Positions 31,784 through 41,403 of a stretch of DNA of 64,000 nt are shown here, in pieces. Within the stretch, counting starts at the first letter, position 1; the number at the start of each line of letters is the position of its first letter. This DNA comes from Parashewanella spongiae (GTDB taxonomy: Bacteria; Pseudomonadota; Gammaproteobacteria; Enterobacterales; Shewanellaceae): positions 3,658,001 to 3,722,000 of the forward strand of contig NZ_CP037952.1 of the NCBI RefSeq assembly GCF_004358345.1, given 5' to 3'. The notes under the pieces are model-generated. The model did not search any database and had not been told where the DNA came from. It saw only the letters and a program-made list of their open reading frames with translations. The position numbers and the translations under genes are program-made.

Positions 31784-33753
31784 TTTTTGAACAACTCACT
31801 TTAATCAACTTTGGTATCTACCAAGGTCAACACATAATTGATCTAGATAAAGTCAATTCGAGTAAACCGATAGTTTTATTCGGTGGCTTAAACGGTGGCG
31901 GTAAAACGACATTTTTAGATTCTCTACAGCTAGCCCTTTATGGTAAACATGCTAAATGTTCAAACCGTGGTCGCATGTCTTATAGTGATTTTTTAAAGCA
32001 AGCGATTAACCGCTATAGTGAGGGTGAAAAAGCTTCAGTCTCATTAAAATTCAAGCACAAAACAGGCATTGAAACCAACCATTATCAAATTACTCGTCAA
32101 TGGCAAACTAAAGGCTCTCAAGAGATTACTGACAATGTCACAGTGCTAGTCAATGGCGAACAAGATGACTTACTTACAGAAAACTGGAATGACTTTGTAT
32201 CAGAGTTTATACCTCAAAGTTTATCAGAGTTATTTTTCTTTGATGGTGAAAAAATAGAAGATCTTGCCGATCCTTCACGCTCCGCACAGTTAATCAAAAC
32301 TGGTGTTGAAGCCTTGCTGGGTTTAGAGTTATTTAGCCAATTAACTAAAGACTTAAAAACTCAGCGACAGCGTAGACAAGAGCGAAACTTAACTTCTGAA
32401 GCAAGCCAAAGAGCTAATGAGTTACAAGAAAGGAAAACTCAGTTAGAGTCAAATCTAACTGAGCTTGAAGAGGACACAAAAAAAACCATTCAAGAGAAAG
32501 AAGATCTTGAAGAACTATTAAAAAATAAAGAAATTGATTTGCGTGCTTCAGGCGCACACTTAATTGATTCTTTAGCTGATGTACAAGCAGCTCAAGGGAG
32601 AGTTCAATCAAAAATCGAAGCTACCGATGCAAACTTAATAAAAGCAGCCGCAAGTGCTTTGCCACTCATACTAGCTAAAGGTTTATTAAACGCTACAAAA
32701 GTACAATCTGAAAAAGAAGTTAAGTCTAAAGAGTTGCAAACCGCACAGAAGTTCATCAAACAGCAACATACAGATTTAATTGAACAGCTAAAAGACTCAC
32801 TTGATGCCGACGCCATTACAAAAATTGAAGTTGCATTATCAAGTATTGAAAATAAAGCTACAGATCAAGTTAAAGATACAACACATTACTTAAACTCTAG
32901 TCCTGCAATTTTTGACTTTGCGTTATCATCGCTTGATAGTGAAGCACAAGAGTGCGCCTTGCTACTAAAAGATAAACAAAAGCTTAAAGAGCAGCTTGCA
33001 CTTGCAGATAAAAAATTTGATGCAATCCCTGATGCCGACTCAGTTAAAGAGCACGTTACTGAAAAGCACAAATTGGAGCTCAGAATAGATCAAAAAAGAA
33101 CACATCTTGAATCTAACATTGAAGAAATTAATCACTGTAAAAAAATGATGAATGATGTAGATGCACGACTAGACGCTACTCTGTTACAGCAAAACATTGA
33201 AACATTCGAGCAGGAGCGCAATCAAAGTGTTGCTGAACATTTGTCTGAAATGCAGCAGATTATTGAAAGCTTCAAAGATGATTTAATTAACGAAAATATT
33301 CATAAACTTGAAACCAAAATCAAAAGTAAATTTGGCCAACTTGAAAGAAAGAGTAACTTAATATCAAAAGTAGAGATTAACCCGAAAAGCTTCCACCTTA
33401 CTCTCATTGGTTCCGATGATAAGTTAATCGAGCCTAAGCGTTTATCAGCTGGTGAGAGGCAACTATTATCAGTAGCTATTCTGTGGGCACTAGCTGACGA
33501 GTCTGGCAAAGAAATCCCTACCATCATTGATACACCAATGGGTCGCCTTGATGGTGAGCATAGAACGAAGCTTGTAGAAAACTACTTCCCTCAAGCTGCA
33601 AATCAAGTGATTTTACTCTCAACTGACGAAGAGATTTCTGGCCAATATTATCAAAACATAAAACCTTATGTGGCCAGCGAATACCATATTCAATACCAAG
33701 AAAACCTTAAAACATCCACCATCACGAACGGCTACTTCGGAGAGCGCAAATGA
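31780..33753 (+). CDS. dndD: DNA sulfur-modification ATPase DndD
   Basis: DndD (657 residues) is an SMC/Rad50-like ATPase of the phosphorothioation complex. Walker A is GGLNGGGKTT (35-44). The central 200-520 region is a long coiled coil rich in Glu/Lys/Leu. The ABC signature is KRLSAGERQLLSVAILWALA, and Walker B follows as PTIIDTPMGRLDGEHR. It overlaps both dndC and dndE by 4 bases, so the complex subunits are co-translated. Confidence 0.95.
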   Translation: MIFEQLTLINFGIYQGQHIIDLDKVNSSKPIVLFGGLNGGGKTTFLDSLQLALYGKHAKCSNRGRMSYSDFLKQAINRYSEGEKASVSLKFKHKTGIETNHYQITRQWQTKGSQEITDNVTVLVNGEQDDLLTENWNDFVSEFIPQSLSELFFFDGEKIEDLADPSRSAQLIKTGVEALLGLELFSQLTKDLKTQRQRRQERNLTSEASQRANELQERKTQLESNLTELEEDTKKTIQEKEDLEELLKNKEIDLRASGAHLIDSLADVQAAQGRVQSKIEATDANLIKAAASALPLILAKGLLNATKVQSEKEVKSKELQTAQKFIKQQHTDLIEQLKDSLDADAITKIEVALSSIENKATDQVKDTTHYLNSSPAIFDFALSSLDSEAQECALLLKDKQKLKEQLALADKKFDAIPDADSVKEHVTEKHKLELRIDQKRTHLESNIEEINHCKKMMNDVDARLDATLLQQNIETFEQERNQSVAEHLSEMQQIIESFKDDLINENIHKLETKIKSKFGQLERKSNLISKVEINPKSFHLTLIGSDDKLIEPKRLSAGERQLLSVAILWALADESGKEIPTIIDTPMGRLDGEHRTKLVENYFPQAANQVILLSTDEEISGQYYQNIKPYVASEYHIQYQENLKTSTITNGYFGERK

Positions 33754-34118
33754 GTATCGAAACCGTTAAGCTTTCTGAAAAAGCAAAAAATCAATTAGTT
33801 ACCATAAAGCGACACACTAAAATAGAAAATTGGAACGTTTTATGCCGTTGGGCACTTATGCTTTCACTCCAAGAGAAAAGTGTTCCGCCACACGAAGAAG
33901 TCCATACAAACAGTAATATAGAAATGACGTGGAAGGTCTTTGGCGGTGAGTTCGCTGATATATACATGGCTATGCTTAAACAGCGTATATATCAAGATGA
34001 AGGTCAATTAGATAAAGACAAACTTTCTTATTTCTTTAAGCTCCACCTTCATCGTGGCATTTCATATCTTTTTTATAAAACTAAGAATATTGACGAAATG
34101 ATAAAGCTGGCTCTATAG
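33750..34118 (+). CDS. dndE: DNA sulfur-modification protein DndE
   Basis: DndE (122 residues) is a small helical protein that binds nicked DNA and completes the DndCDE complex. Family features are KLSEKAKNQLVTIKRHTKIE, NWNVLCRWALMLSLQEKS and TWKVFGGEFADIYMAMLKQR, ending in LHLHRGISYLFYKTKN. It is last in dndBCDE. Its TAG stop lies inside a palindromic terminator that also contains the stop codon of the convergent GIY-YIG-like gene. Confidence 0.93.
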   Translation: MSIETVKLSEKAKNQLVTIKRHTKIENWNVLCRWALMLSLQEKSVPPHEEVHTNSNIEMTWKVFGGEFADIYMAMLKQRIYQDEGQLDKDKLSYFFKLHLHRGISYLFYKTKNIDEMIKLAL

Positions 34119-34132
34119 AGCCAGCTCTTTTT
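34105..34132. terminator. Bidirectional terminator containing both stop codons
   Basis: A perfect 22-bp palindrome (34105-34126; arms AGCTGGCTCTA/TAGAGCCAGCT) is followed by C and six T residues on the plus strand. The dndE TAG (34116-34118) and the minus-strand TAG (34113-34115) lie back to back at its centre, so the two reading frames overlap by 6 bases. It ends dndBCDE transcription; on the minus strand the downstream bases are only moderately T-rich, so termination that way may be weaker. Confidence 0.8.
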
Positions 34133-34568
34133 TCAAACTCGCTAATAAATCTTTAGCTATTATATCTATTTCAGGCCAATGATAAAAATGTCGCGGCGCA
34201 GTCTTCGTTGTTTCTGAAATTATTTTTTTATCACTTCCAAAAGGCTTCTCTAATATCATCAGTTCATGAAGCTTATGTTCTAATGCCTGAGTGGGAATCC
34301 TAAAACCACAATAATCTGATTGAATTCCTTTTAACTCATTAGCACAAGGAAATGAACAAAACGAAAGCGACTTCATATAGCTATAACAACTAGTTCCGCC
34401 TAGAAACTTGTCAAGATTTTTAGAAAAACTACCTGATTTACCAATATGTGAATGCCATCTAGAGAAAGGTAATTTTTGTGTTTCGCCTATATAAATTACA
34501 TCTTTAGATAGAATTATATAAATATGGGGGCAATGTAAGCTCCCCCCTAAAATTGTCCATTTATTCAT
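34113..34568 (-). CDS. GIY-YIG-like endonuclease domain protein, putative
   Basis: This 151-residue protein has HIYIILSKDVIYIGETQKLP near its start (residues about 15-34). The two hydrophobic strands and the Tyr-Ile-Gly-Glu-Thr hairpin are those of the GIY-YIG nuclease fold, followed by FSRWHSHIGKSGSFSKNLDK with a plausible catalytic Arg and His. A possible catalytic Glu lies in ALEHKLHELMILEKPFG. The first half-motif is divergent (Tyr-Ile-Ile rather than Gly-Ile-Tyr). It is the last gene of the dptFGH-GHKL operon, 8 bases after the GHKL gene, and converges with dndE. It may be a nuclease effector of the phosphorothioation-dependent system; this is inference. Confidence 0.6.
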   Translation of the reverse strand: MNKWTILGGSLHCPHIYIILSKDVIYIGETQKLPFSRWHSHIGKSGSFSKNLDKFLGGTSCYSYMKSLSFCSFPCANELKGIQSDYCGFRIPTQALEHKLHELMILEKPFGSDKKIISETTKTAPRHFYHWPEIDIIAKDLLASLKKELAL

Positions 34569-34576
34569 ATTAAATA

Positions 34577-36238
34577 TTAATCAAAAAGATCTTGATTATG
34601 TGCAGTCCAGTTTTGTAAATTCCAAGAAGTCACAGTTTCAAATCGTGATAATGTTTTTTCAATATCATCAAAATCAACTCCTTTCAGATTTTCTTTAGTT
34701 TTAATCTCACCTACAGCAACGCAATAAATGAAACACTCGATTGCTTGTCTTTTAGGATCAGCAGCTTTTAAATTTTGTAGAACTAATTGATAAAATTGAT
34801 GACTCTTATTTATTGAGACAATGGTTCCATAGTCTGGATCAAGCGATGATTGCCATAAATTAGGTGTTTTCAGAGTATCTTGATACCTGATTTTATGGTG
34901 AGAGCTCTCTGAAGCACTGTCATCTATAATTTGCTCTGTATCTTGTGAAGATATTATACTTTCTCTTCTTTTAGTTTTTTGTTCTGGATCTGTTGGTTCA
35001 ATTTGAGTTACAGGATCTTCCTCTACAATATCCAAAACTGATTCACTTGATTGCTCTCCTTCCCTGTCTCCATCATGATCCAACATTAAAGCACATTGCT
35101 TGAACGCTTTTTCTGCATCAGATTTAGGAATTCGACATATTAATGACAACTCATCTAAAAATTCATCTGGAAAAACGAGATTTTGTTTTGAAACATCGAC
35201 ATTCAATACTTCATCGTGCTCACTAGTAATGTCAATACGAGCCCTGAAAGTTCGTAAATCTCTTGTAATTATACTTAAGTTATCACCCCAGCATATTAAA
35301 CGATCATTTCTGAAAATAAAAAAACCAGATGTAGCAGAAGAAACTCCATAAGATTTTATCTTCTCTCTTTCGTCTGACGTAAAGCCAGCAAAAGTACTCA
35401 TTTTCGCTTGAGGAAAGATAGTTGCATTAATCGTAATAGGAGAGATATTTTCGTCGGCATAACTTAACTTCAATTTTTTATCTGTTATAACTTTACATGG
35501 TGTTTTACAATCGTAGTTATACTCATCATATGAAGCTAAGCTTTCTTCTCTACGTAAAATATCCTGAGGAACTACTCTTAACGGTTTTCCGTTCAAAATA
35601 ATCTCAATTTCTAAATTATTCTCTTTTCTAGTTAAAAATTCATAGTAAATAACACCAAGACGAGAAACTAATTTATTTTTCAAGCTATTAGCCGTATCAT
35701 GTATAACGATACTAGAAATAGAAACAACAGTTCCCATATCCATATTCGACAGATAGACTCGATGTGAGTCACTTACTTCATCGACTAATACACCATATGC
35801 TTTATTCTCTTCAATTGTAGGAACATCTAAACAAAGTAAGTTTGTGAAGCCATGTTCTTGTCTTTTACTAAAAACACTAATATTTTGACCCAAAGATAGT
35901 CCAGCACTCTTTAAGCCAAAGCCATATTTAGATAAACTATTTTTATCATAGGAAACCTCTGAACCAATATCTAAAGCCGTTCTTATTGTTCCATTGCTCA
36001 TCCCTTTACCGTTATCGATAATAACAAGCTTTTCAATATTATTTTTTTCAGTTAACGTACATCCGTCTTTAATATCAATTACAATTGTGACTTTTGTCGC
36101 ATCTGCAGAAACTGAATTATCAATAATATCTTCAATAGCAGCGTATGGTTTATACCCAATATTAGCTAAACCAAAAATCAATCTAGAGGCATTTACATTT
36201 CTTGCTTCGAATTTTGTCTCGAATATTGCTTCGTTCAT
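34577..36238 (-). CDS. GHKL (HSP90/MORC/MutL-like) ATPase in dpt operon
   Basis: This protein of about 553 residues starts MNEAIFETKFEARNVNASRL. The frame extends to 36289 upstream, but that would overlap dptH and lacks a ribosome site. The N-terminal GHKL ATPase fold is clear. The N-box is AAIEDIIDNSVSADATKV (Glu36, Asp40, Asn41), the G1 box is VIIDNGKGM (Asp75-x-Gly77-x-Gly79), and the lid/G2 is SKYGFGLKSAGLSLGQ (about 103-118). A middle domain with a possible Lys switch follows (VDVSKQNLVF), and the C-terminal 150 residues are acidic and low-complexity, then helical. It lies 20 bases after dptH. GHKL proteins act as ATP-gated clamps, so it may drive the neighbouring GIY-YIG protein. Confidence 0.8.
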   Translation of the reverse strand: MNEAIFETKFEARNVNASRLIFGLANIGYKPYAAIEDIIDNSVSADATKVTIVIDIKDGCTLTEKNNIEKLVIIDNGKGMSNGTIRTALDIGSEVSYDKNSLSKYGFGLKSAGLSLGQNISVFSKRQEHGFTNLLCLDVPTIEENKAYGVLVDEVSDSHRVYLSNMDMGTVVSISSIVIHDTANSLKNKLVSRLGVIYYEFLTRKENNLEIEIILNGKPLRVVPQDILRREESLASYDEYNYDCKTPCKVITDKKLKLSYADENISPITINATIFPQAKMSTFAGFTSDEREKIKSYGVSSATSGFFIFRNDRLICWGDNLSIITRDLRTFRARIDITSEHDEVLNVDVSKQNLVFPDEFLDELSLICRIPKSDAEKAFKQCALMLDHDGDREGEQSSESVLDIVEEDPVTQIEPTDPEQKTKRRESIISSQDTEQIIDDSASESSHHKIRYQDTLKTPNLWQSSLDPDYGTIVSINKSHQFYQLVLQNLKAADPKRQAIECFIYCVAVGEIKTKENLKGVDFDDIEKTLSRFETVTSWNLQNWTAHNQDLFD

Positions 36239-36258
36239 TTCTATGTTCTCAATTATTT

Positions 36259-39200
36259 TTAAAAATGGTACTCTTCTAACAACTCCCAAAATGCTTTATC
36301 ACGCATTTTGACAGTCTGTTTTGCGCCATCAATATATAAGCTGTAATGCTTTTCGAGCTTACTGATGGTTTCCATTAACCGTTCTTGTTCTGCCTTTTCA
36401 TTAATACTGAAAATGGCTTTGATGTCTTGCGGTTTAATTTTGGCAACTCGATGCACAATCCAAGTAAGCACATAGCTTGAATAATCATTTTCACCTGTTT
36501 GGAAGTGAGTAATATCTTGGGTTGACAAGATCACCCCTACCCCGTATTCACGGCCTTCTTTAAGAATTTTGCGTAAACTAGGGAAGTTTTGTGACATGAA
36601 GTTATCGGCCTCATCAACCAAAATCATTTTGGTTACTTGCCTAAAATCACCTTGAACTTCTGGCTTGCCTTTCTTTTGCATTTGCGAATAGAAAAGGTCT
36701 AGCGTGAGTGCGACCACTAAACTTTGAATTTGCGGTGGGTATTCAGCCAATTTGATAACGGTAATACCATCAATTAACTCGTATAGGCTTTTGCATTGAG
36801 TATGTTGATCTTCAAAAACTTCCAGCTCAGCTAGGCTTTCAAGTGCGGCGAATAGTGAATCTTCGTCTGGCTCAGAATCTAAAAATAGTGTCCAAACATC
36901 TTCTATGGTTGGTGCGGGTTTAGTCCATGTTGTTGGATCGGATTTTTTAATACCTGCCAATTCATACACTTCACCGACCAGCCTGCGTAATTTAAGCTGC
37001 TGCTTTTGCCCTAGCCCAAATGCTTTACCCATGGTTTCAGAGAAGCCTCGTGCCGTATGCACTGGCAGCATTGGCGTATCACCAAACAGGCTTAATGGGT
37101 TATAAGGCAATTTATGCAAATGATACTGTTTGCCATTGGTTGCATTTAAGAATTTGTCATCAACATAGTCAGACTTGTAATCAAAAATCAACATTCCAAT
37201 TGGTGCTGAATTTACATTATCCGCATGATTTTGATAAAGCTGAGTAATAACTGATTTAGTAAATTGAGTTTTACCCGTACCCATAGTGCCAATAATACCG
37301 GTATTAGTATTCATGAACTTGGCAGTATTAGTAGGCTCCCAATTCAATGGGGCTTTAGTTACAGCGTTATGGCCAAATAACACATTCAAGTGATGACCTG
37401 ATGGTGAAAAATATGGCGCTACAGGCGCAGGCTCTGCTACTTTAGTTGATTGTTCTGGTGCTATTGGTATTACGTTGCTTGGGCTGCTGTTAGCCTCATT
37501 TGTATTCTCAAGCTGTTCATCATTGATGACATCATCATTCCATGTTGTTTTTTCCGCTTCTAATAACTCGGTTTGTGCGCCTTTTGATAATTTATATTCT
37601 TCAGGCACCACACAAATTTTGGCTATCTCAACATCATTCAACACACTTTGAAGTGGTGTTTCTACCAACATTTTTAATAGTGAAATAGGTAGCTCAACTC
37701 TGAGTACGCCGTCAATGAGTTTGTAGTCAGGGTCATGACATGAAGCGCTATCAAGATGACTTATCACCAAACCTTCTGGATAATCTGTTAATCTTGCGAG
37801 TGAATAATTACCCTGAAGCCACAGCTCTTTTTCATCAAGCAATGATTCAAAATATTCGCAATCAAATACTTTATAAAGCTTATATTTATCAATCTGCATC
37901 AACACTTGTCGAATAAACAGACCACGGTAGAGCTTGCTGGTAAGGTTATCTTTTCCGAGTATATTTTCGCTTAGATAACGTAAAAGCTCTTTGGCTTGCT
38001 CAACCGCTTTTACATAATTTGGTGTTGCCCCTGTTTTCACTTCAACAGGTAGTAAGTACATTTGTTGATTTTTAAAACCAACAAAGAGTACATCGTCAGA
38101 AATTGCACCTTTTTTGTAACCTTGCACGTTACGTGAAAATTCACTGTCTGACATTTTTAAACCAATGTTGCCTGAAACCCGAATCATCTCGGCTACTGAC
38201 AACGGCACCCAAGTGATATCAGAGTCATTAACTAAACTGGTTACAAACTTATAGGCACCTATTACACCTTTTCGCTCTTTATTTATGGTTTCGTGGGCTG
38301 TCATCATTTTAAGCAGCCAATCACCATTAAACGCATTGAATTCGTTGATGTTGCCACCATCGCCTTGCTGCAGAACTTTTTCAAATAAGTCCCGCTGTGC
38401 GGTTACAGTAATGGCATCGTAACTTGATGAGCTTGTGTACTGATCTGAATAATGAATTAGCACCACATCTTGGTTCGAGTGAAAGAAATCTAAAGTTACT
38501 TTAGGATCAATAATTGTTGTCCAGATTGAACTTTCGTATGAGCGATGCAGAAGCTGTTTAAAGTCTTCACTCACTGCTAATGCCAGAGCATTTGAGCCAT
38601 TATATTTTGTATTAGGCTTAGATGCAGGCTGTAGCAAGAGGCCGTAATACTTAGCCATTTTGAGGTGTGCAATATCATCATATTCCACATTATGAAGACC
38701 AAAACCAGTGAAGTAGGCACCATGATCATGTGTTGATGCCTCACCCGTTAAAAGCCCATCACAAGCTACGCCTGAATCCATATGATCAATGGCGATATCA
38801 GCACAATCAACTTTATTGTTATTTCTGAAAAAAGTTAAATGAGCATAGGCTTGACCATCTGTACCAGAGTCTCTGTTGGTAAATTTACTGTAGGTAAGCC
38901 GAGTTCGAAGTAAATCGATAATCGTATCGGCATATTCTCGCACTTTGCCTTTATCCAGCTCTAGCCATTGTTTGATTTCAGAATAGCTTGAGGTTTCAGC
39001 AAACTTATCGAAAGCATTAAATACAAAGCTTTCATCGTATAAATTGACGTGAATTGATGCTGAGCTGTCTAAGTTGGTTTTCACATAGTCAACTAAACCT
39101 AAAAACAGTTCTTCTGATAACTCTTGATTAACGGCATTAATGATAATTGATTTTTTCGATTCATTTGCAAACAGCTTTGCGAACGCAGACTGAAATTCAT

Positions 39201-41403
39201 CAATCTTTTCTTTCACCAATTTACGAACAAAACTTAAGCAGCTTTTTTCCTGCGGTACGCTTTTAAGCCAAAACGCATTTTCAGGAATCTGCTGGGTATA
39301 GGCAAAACCATGCTCTGAATGATAAGTGTAAGGTATCAAACCTTTGGGTGTTAACCGCTGAATTGTTATATCGGCTAACTGGTTAAAACTATCGGTATCA
39401 TCTTGTTTGATGGATTGGCGTAACTGTAGAAAATAGGACAAGATCAACGGGTGAAATGGCGAGTAAAACTCTTCTCCGTCTCGTTTGACTAAACCAATTT
39501 TTAAGGCTTGTTTTTGTTTTGGCTTAAGCACATTTCCGGTTTCAATACTCGCTAAATAGCTGAGGTAGCATTCAACTATGTCTTCAACTAAGTCGGTATA
39601 TTCTTCACCCCAAGAAACTAATGATGGTGTTGTGCGTTTAACGGCAAGGTACTTAAATAGCGATTGATAGCTTTGATGGATATCATCATCAATTGTCTTT
39701 AACTGCTCTAATTCAAACGGCTCACCATCGATTAAAGCAACACTTTGTGTGTTGATAAACTCTTCTTCTAATCTAAGTAATTTAAGCCTTAAGCCGGGAA
39801 CAATAAACTCACTGTTATCTATGCCTACTTTGCCCTTCTTCGAATAAAATTCGCCAAAATATTCATCACTAAACAGTTTGAAGTAGCGACCTTTATTCAG
39901 TAGTAATGGTAAGCTTAATGAGTCGGTAGCGATTGCGCCTTCAATGTTTATCGCAAGCTTGTTATCGCCAGACTTAATAAAGAATTCAATTTCATCGGAT
40001 TCGTTGGCCAGATTTTCAAAATCCGCAACTGAGAATGAACTGTTATCAATGACTTGCTTAGTGTCTGTTAAGTGGAATGTATGACCGTTATTTTCACTCA
40101 GCTCCAATTTATTATCTTCAGTATTTAGTGTGATACGCTGCTTTGAATGTTCAATAATGAACATATTCTTTAACGGCTCAAGATAAAACTCCCCTTTGCG
40201 CACAACCAAACATCTGAATTTGTGATTTTCAGATGTTACATCTCGCTTAAGCGTTAAATTAAAGAATAAAGGCTCATTCTGATAAGCGCCTTTTAGCGTA
40301 GCCGAGGCACTTTTTAAAGAATTACGAGTGATTACGTCAGCCGCTTTTATGGGGGATTGTTTAGGTTGAATACTAAATTGTGATTTATCGAGATTTCCAG
40401 CACCTTGAAAGTTAAGTTTTATTTCGAATTCATTTACGTCTTCATCCAACTCGATGATAATTTGTCTGTCTCGTTGTCCTGCTTTCGATTCTGCTCTGTT
40501 TCTGGCCGTGATTGTCGTGCCTTCTGTAATTTGTTCTTCAACAAGTACCAGTTGTTGTTTGAGATTTCGTTTTTTCTCTTGTTCATAAACTTCAAAATCA
40601 AGGTCTTTCCAAGCATCATCGGTGAAATGCTTGTCTACAAACTTCTCACTGAATGCTTTTAGCTGCTCAGGTAATCGGCCAGCAAAATGTTCAACATTAA
40701 AGGAGATTTGGTCGTGTAACTCTCTGTTTGCTTCTAATCGTTTTTTAATTTGCTTTTTATTTCCACTCATCTCGATAATAAGTGGATCGTTAAACATACC
40801 TAATTCATTAAAACGGAGATCGCCATCTTGAACGGCTTTGTATAACGACTCAAAACCAAACATGGTAGCACCGTCCTCAAGGATGGTTTCGAATTGATCG
40901 GCCAGTAAACATTCGGATACATCTTTAGCTTTATCTGTATGATCAATCAAACCTTTTAGCGCATCATGAATTCGCTTAGGGCTCCAAACTTGATCTTGAA
41001 TACCTAAATCAGTAGCAGAATTGATAAGCGTATCTAACAAGCTGTTGTGAATGATGAGTAAGGCGCTTCCACTCAAGTAGTCAGATGGAGAGGAAACGAC
41101 ATCTCTTAGATGTGAAATAAAGTTTTCAGTAAAGCCTTCTGACTCAGCTTCTTCATCTTTATGCAAAATCGGGATGATTTTACATTGCACACCGCTTGGG
41201 CTACTTACCTCTATGTAGGGAAGCGCAACGCCTTTTGGGGTTAATAAGGTGTCATTAGATTTCTCAACCAGCGCTGCATATAAGCGACGGCTGTTTTCAG
41301 CGTCGGGCGATTTAAACTGATAGCGTGAGTTTGGTTTGATATTGTTTGCGGCATCCGCTAAAAACAACTCAACTAAAAATTGCTCAAATTGTTTTACGGA
41401 CAT
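36259..41403 (-). CDS. dptH: Phosphorothioation-dependent restriction protein DptH (HerA/FtsK-like)
   Basis: DptH is the largest subunit (about 1,714 residues) of the DptFGH restriction complex, which attacks DNA lacking phosphorothioates. The C-terminal third is a HerA/FtsK-type ATPase. Walker A is GIIGTMGTGKTQFTKSVI (around residue 1373), Walker B is MILVDEADNFMSQNF (around 1592), and after it comes EGREYGVGVILSTQDITHFQ. The N-terminal two thirds have no simple motif but match the family's size. ATG at 41403 is chosen because GGAG lies 9 bases upstream; a GTG at 41424 is possible. It overlaps dptG by 20 bases. Confidence 0.93.
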   Translation of the reverse strand: MSVKQFEQFLVELFLADAANNIKPNSRYQFKSPDAENSRRLYAALVEKSNDTLLTPKGVALPYIEVSSPSGVQCKIIPILHKDEEAESEGFTENFISHLRDVVSSPSDYLSGSALLIIHNSLLDTLINSATDLGIQDQVWSPKRIHDALKGLIDHTDKAKDVSECLLADQFETILEDGATMFGFESLYKAVQDGDLRFNELGMFNDPLIIEMSGNKKQIKKRLEANRELHDQISFNVEHFAGRLPEQLKAFSEKFVDKHFTDDAWKDLDFEVYEQEKKRNLKQQLVLVEEQITEGTTITARNRAESKAGQRDRQIIIELDEDVNEFEIKLNFQGAGNLDKSQFSIQPKQSPIKAADVITRNSLKSASATLKGAYQNEPLFFNLTLKRDVTSENHKFRCLVVRKGEFYLEPLKNMFIIEHSKQRITLNTEDNKLELSENNGHTFHLTDTKQVIDNSSFSVADFENLANESDEIEFFIKSGDNKLAINIEGAIATDSLSLPLLLNKGRYFKLFSDEYFGEFYSKKGKVGIDNSEFIVPGLRLKLLRLEEEFINTQSVALIDGEPFELEQLKTIDDDIHQSYQSLFKYLAVKRTTPSLVSWGEEYTDLVEDIVECYLSYLASIETGNVLKPKQKQALKIGLVKRDGEEFYSPFHPLILSYFLQLRQSIKQDDTDSFNQLADITIQRLTPKGLIPYTYHSEHGFAYTQQIPENAFWLKSVPQEKSCLSFVRKLVKEKIDEFQSAFAKLFANESKKSIIINAVNQELSEELFLGLVDYVKTNLDSSASIHVNLYDESFVFNAFDKFAETSSYSEIKQWLELDKGKVREYADTIIDLLRTRLTYSKFTNRDSGTDGQAYAHLTFFRNNNKVDCADIAIDHMDSGVACDGLLTGEASTHDHGAYFTGFGLHNVEYDDIAHLKMAKYYGLLLQPASKPNTKYNGSNALALAVSEDFKQLLHRSYESSIWTTIIDPKVTLDFFHSNQDVVLIHYSDQYTSSSSYDAITVTAQRDLFEKVLQQGDGGNINEFNAFNGDWLLKMMTAHETINKERKGVIGAYKFVTSLVNDSDITWVPLSVAEMIRVSGNIGLKMSDSEFSRNVQGYKKGAISDDVLFVGFKNQQMYLLPVEVKTGATPNYVKAVEQAKELLRYLSENILGKDNLTSKLYRGLFIRQVLMQIDKYKLYKVFDCEYFESLLDEKELWLQGNYSLARLTDYPEGLVISHLDSASCHDPDYKLIDGVLRVELPISLLKMLVETPLQSVLNDVEIAKICVVPEEYKLSKGAQTELLEAEKTTWNDDVINDEQLENTNEANSSPSNVIPIAPEQSTKVAEPAPVAPYFSPSGHHLNVLFGHNAVTKAPLNWEPTNTAKFMNTNTGIIGTMGTGKTQFTKSVITQLYQNHADNVNSAPIGMLIFDYKSDYVDDKFLNATNGKQYHLHKLPYNPLSLFGDTPMLPVHTARGFSETMGKAFGLGQKQQLKLRRLVGEVYELAGIKKSDPTTWTKPAPTIEDVWTLFLDSEPDEDSLFAALESLAELEVFEDQHTQCKSLYELIDGITVIKLAEYPPQIQSLVVALTLDLFYSQMQKKGKPEVQGDFRQVTKMILVDEADNFMSQNFPSLRKILKEGREYGVGVILSTQDITHFQTGENDYSSYVLTWIVHRVAKIKPQDIKAIFSINEKAEQERLMETISKLEKHYSLYIDGAKQTVKMRDKAFWELLEEYHF

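Noticed and set aside
36239-36289. N-terminal extension of the GHKL ATPase gene
   Set aside because: It overlaps the dptH 3' end and has no ribosome site; the conserved region starts at MNEAIFETKF.
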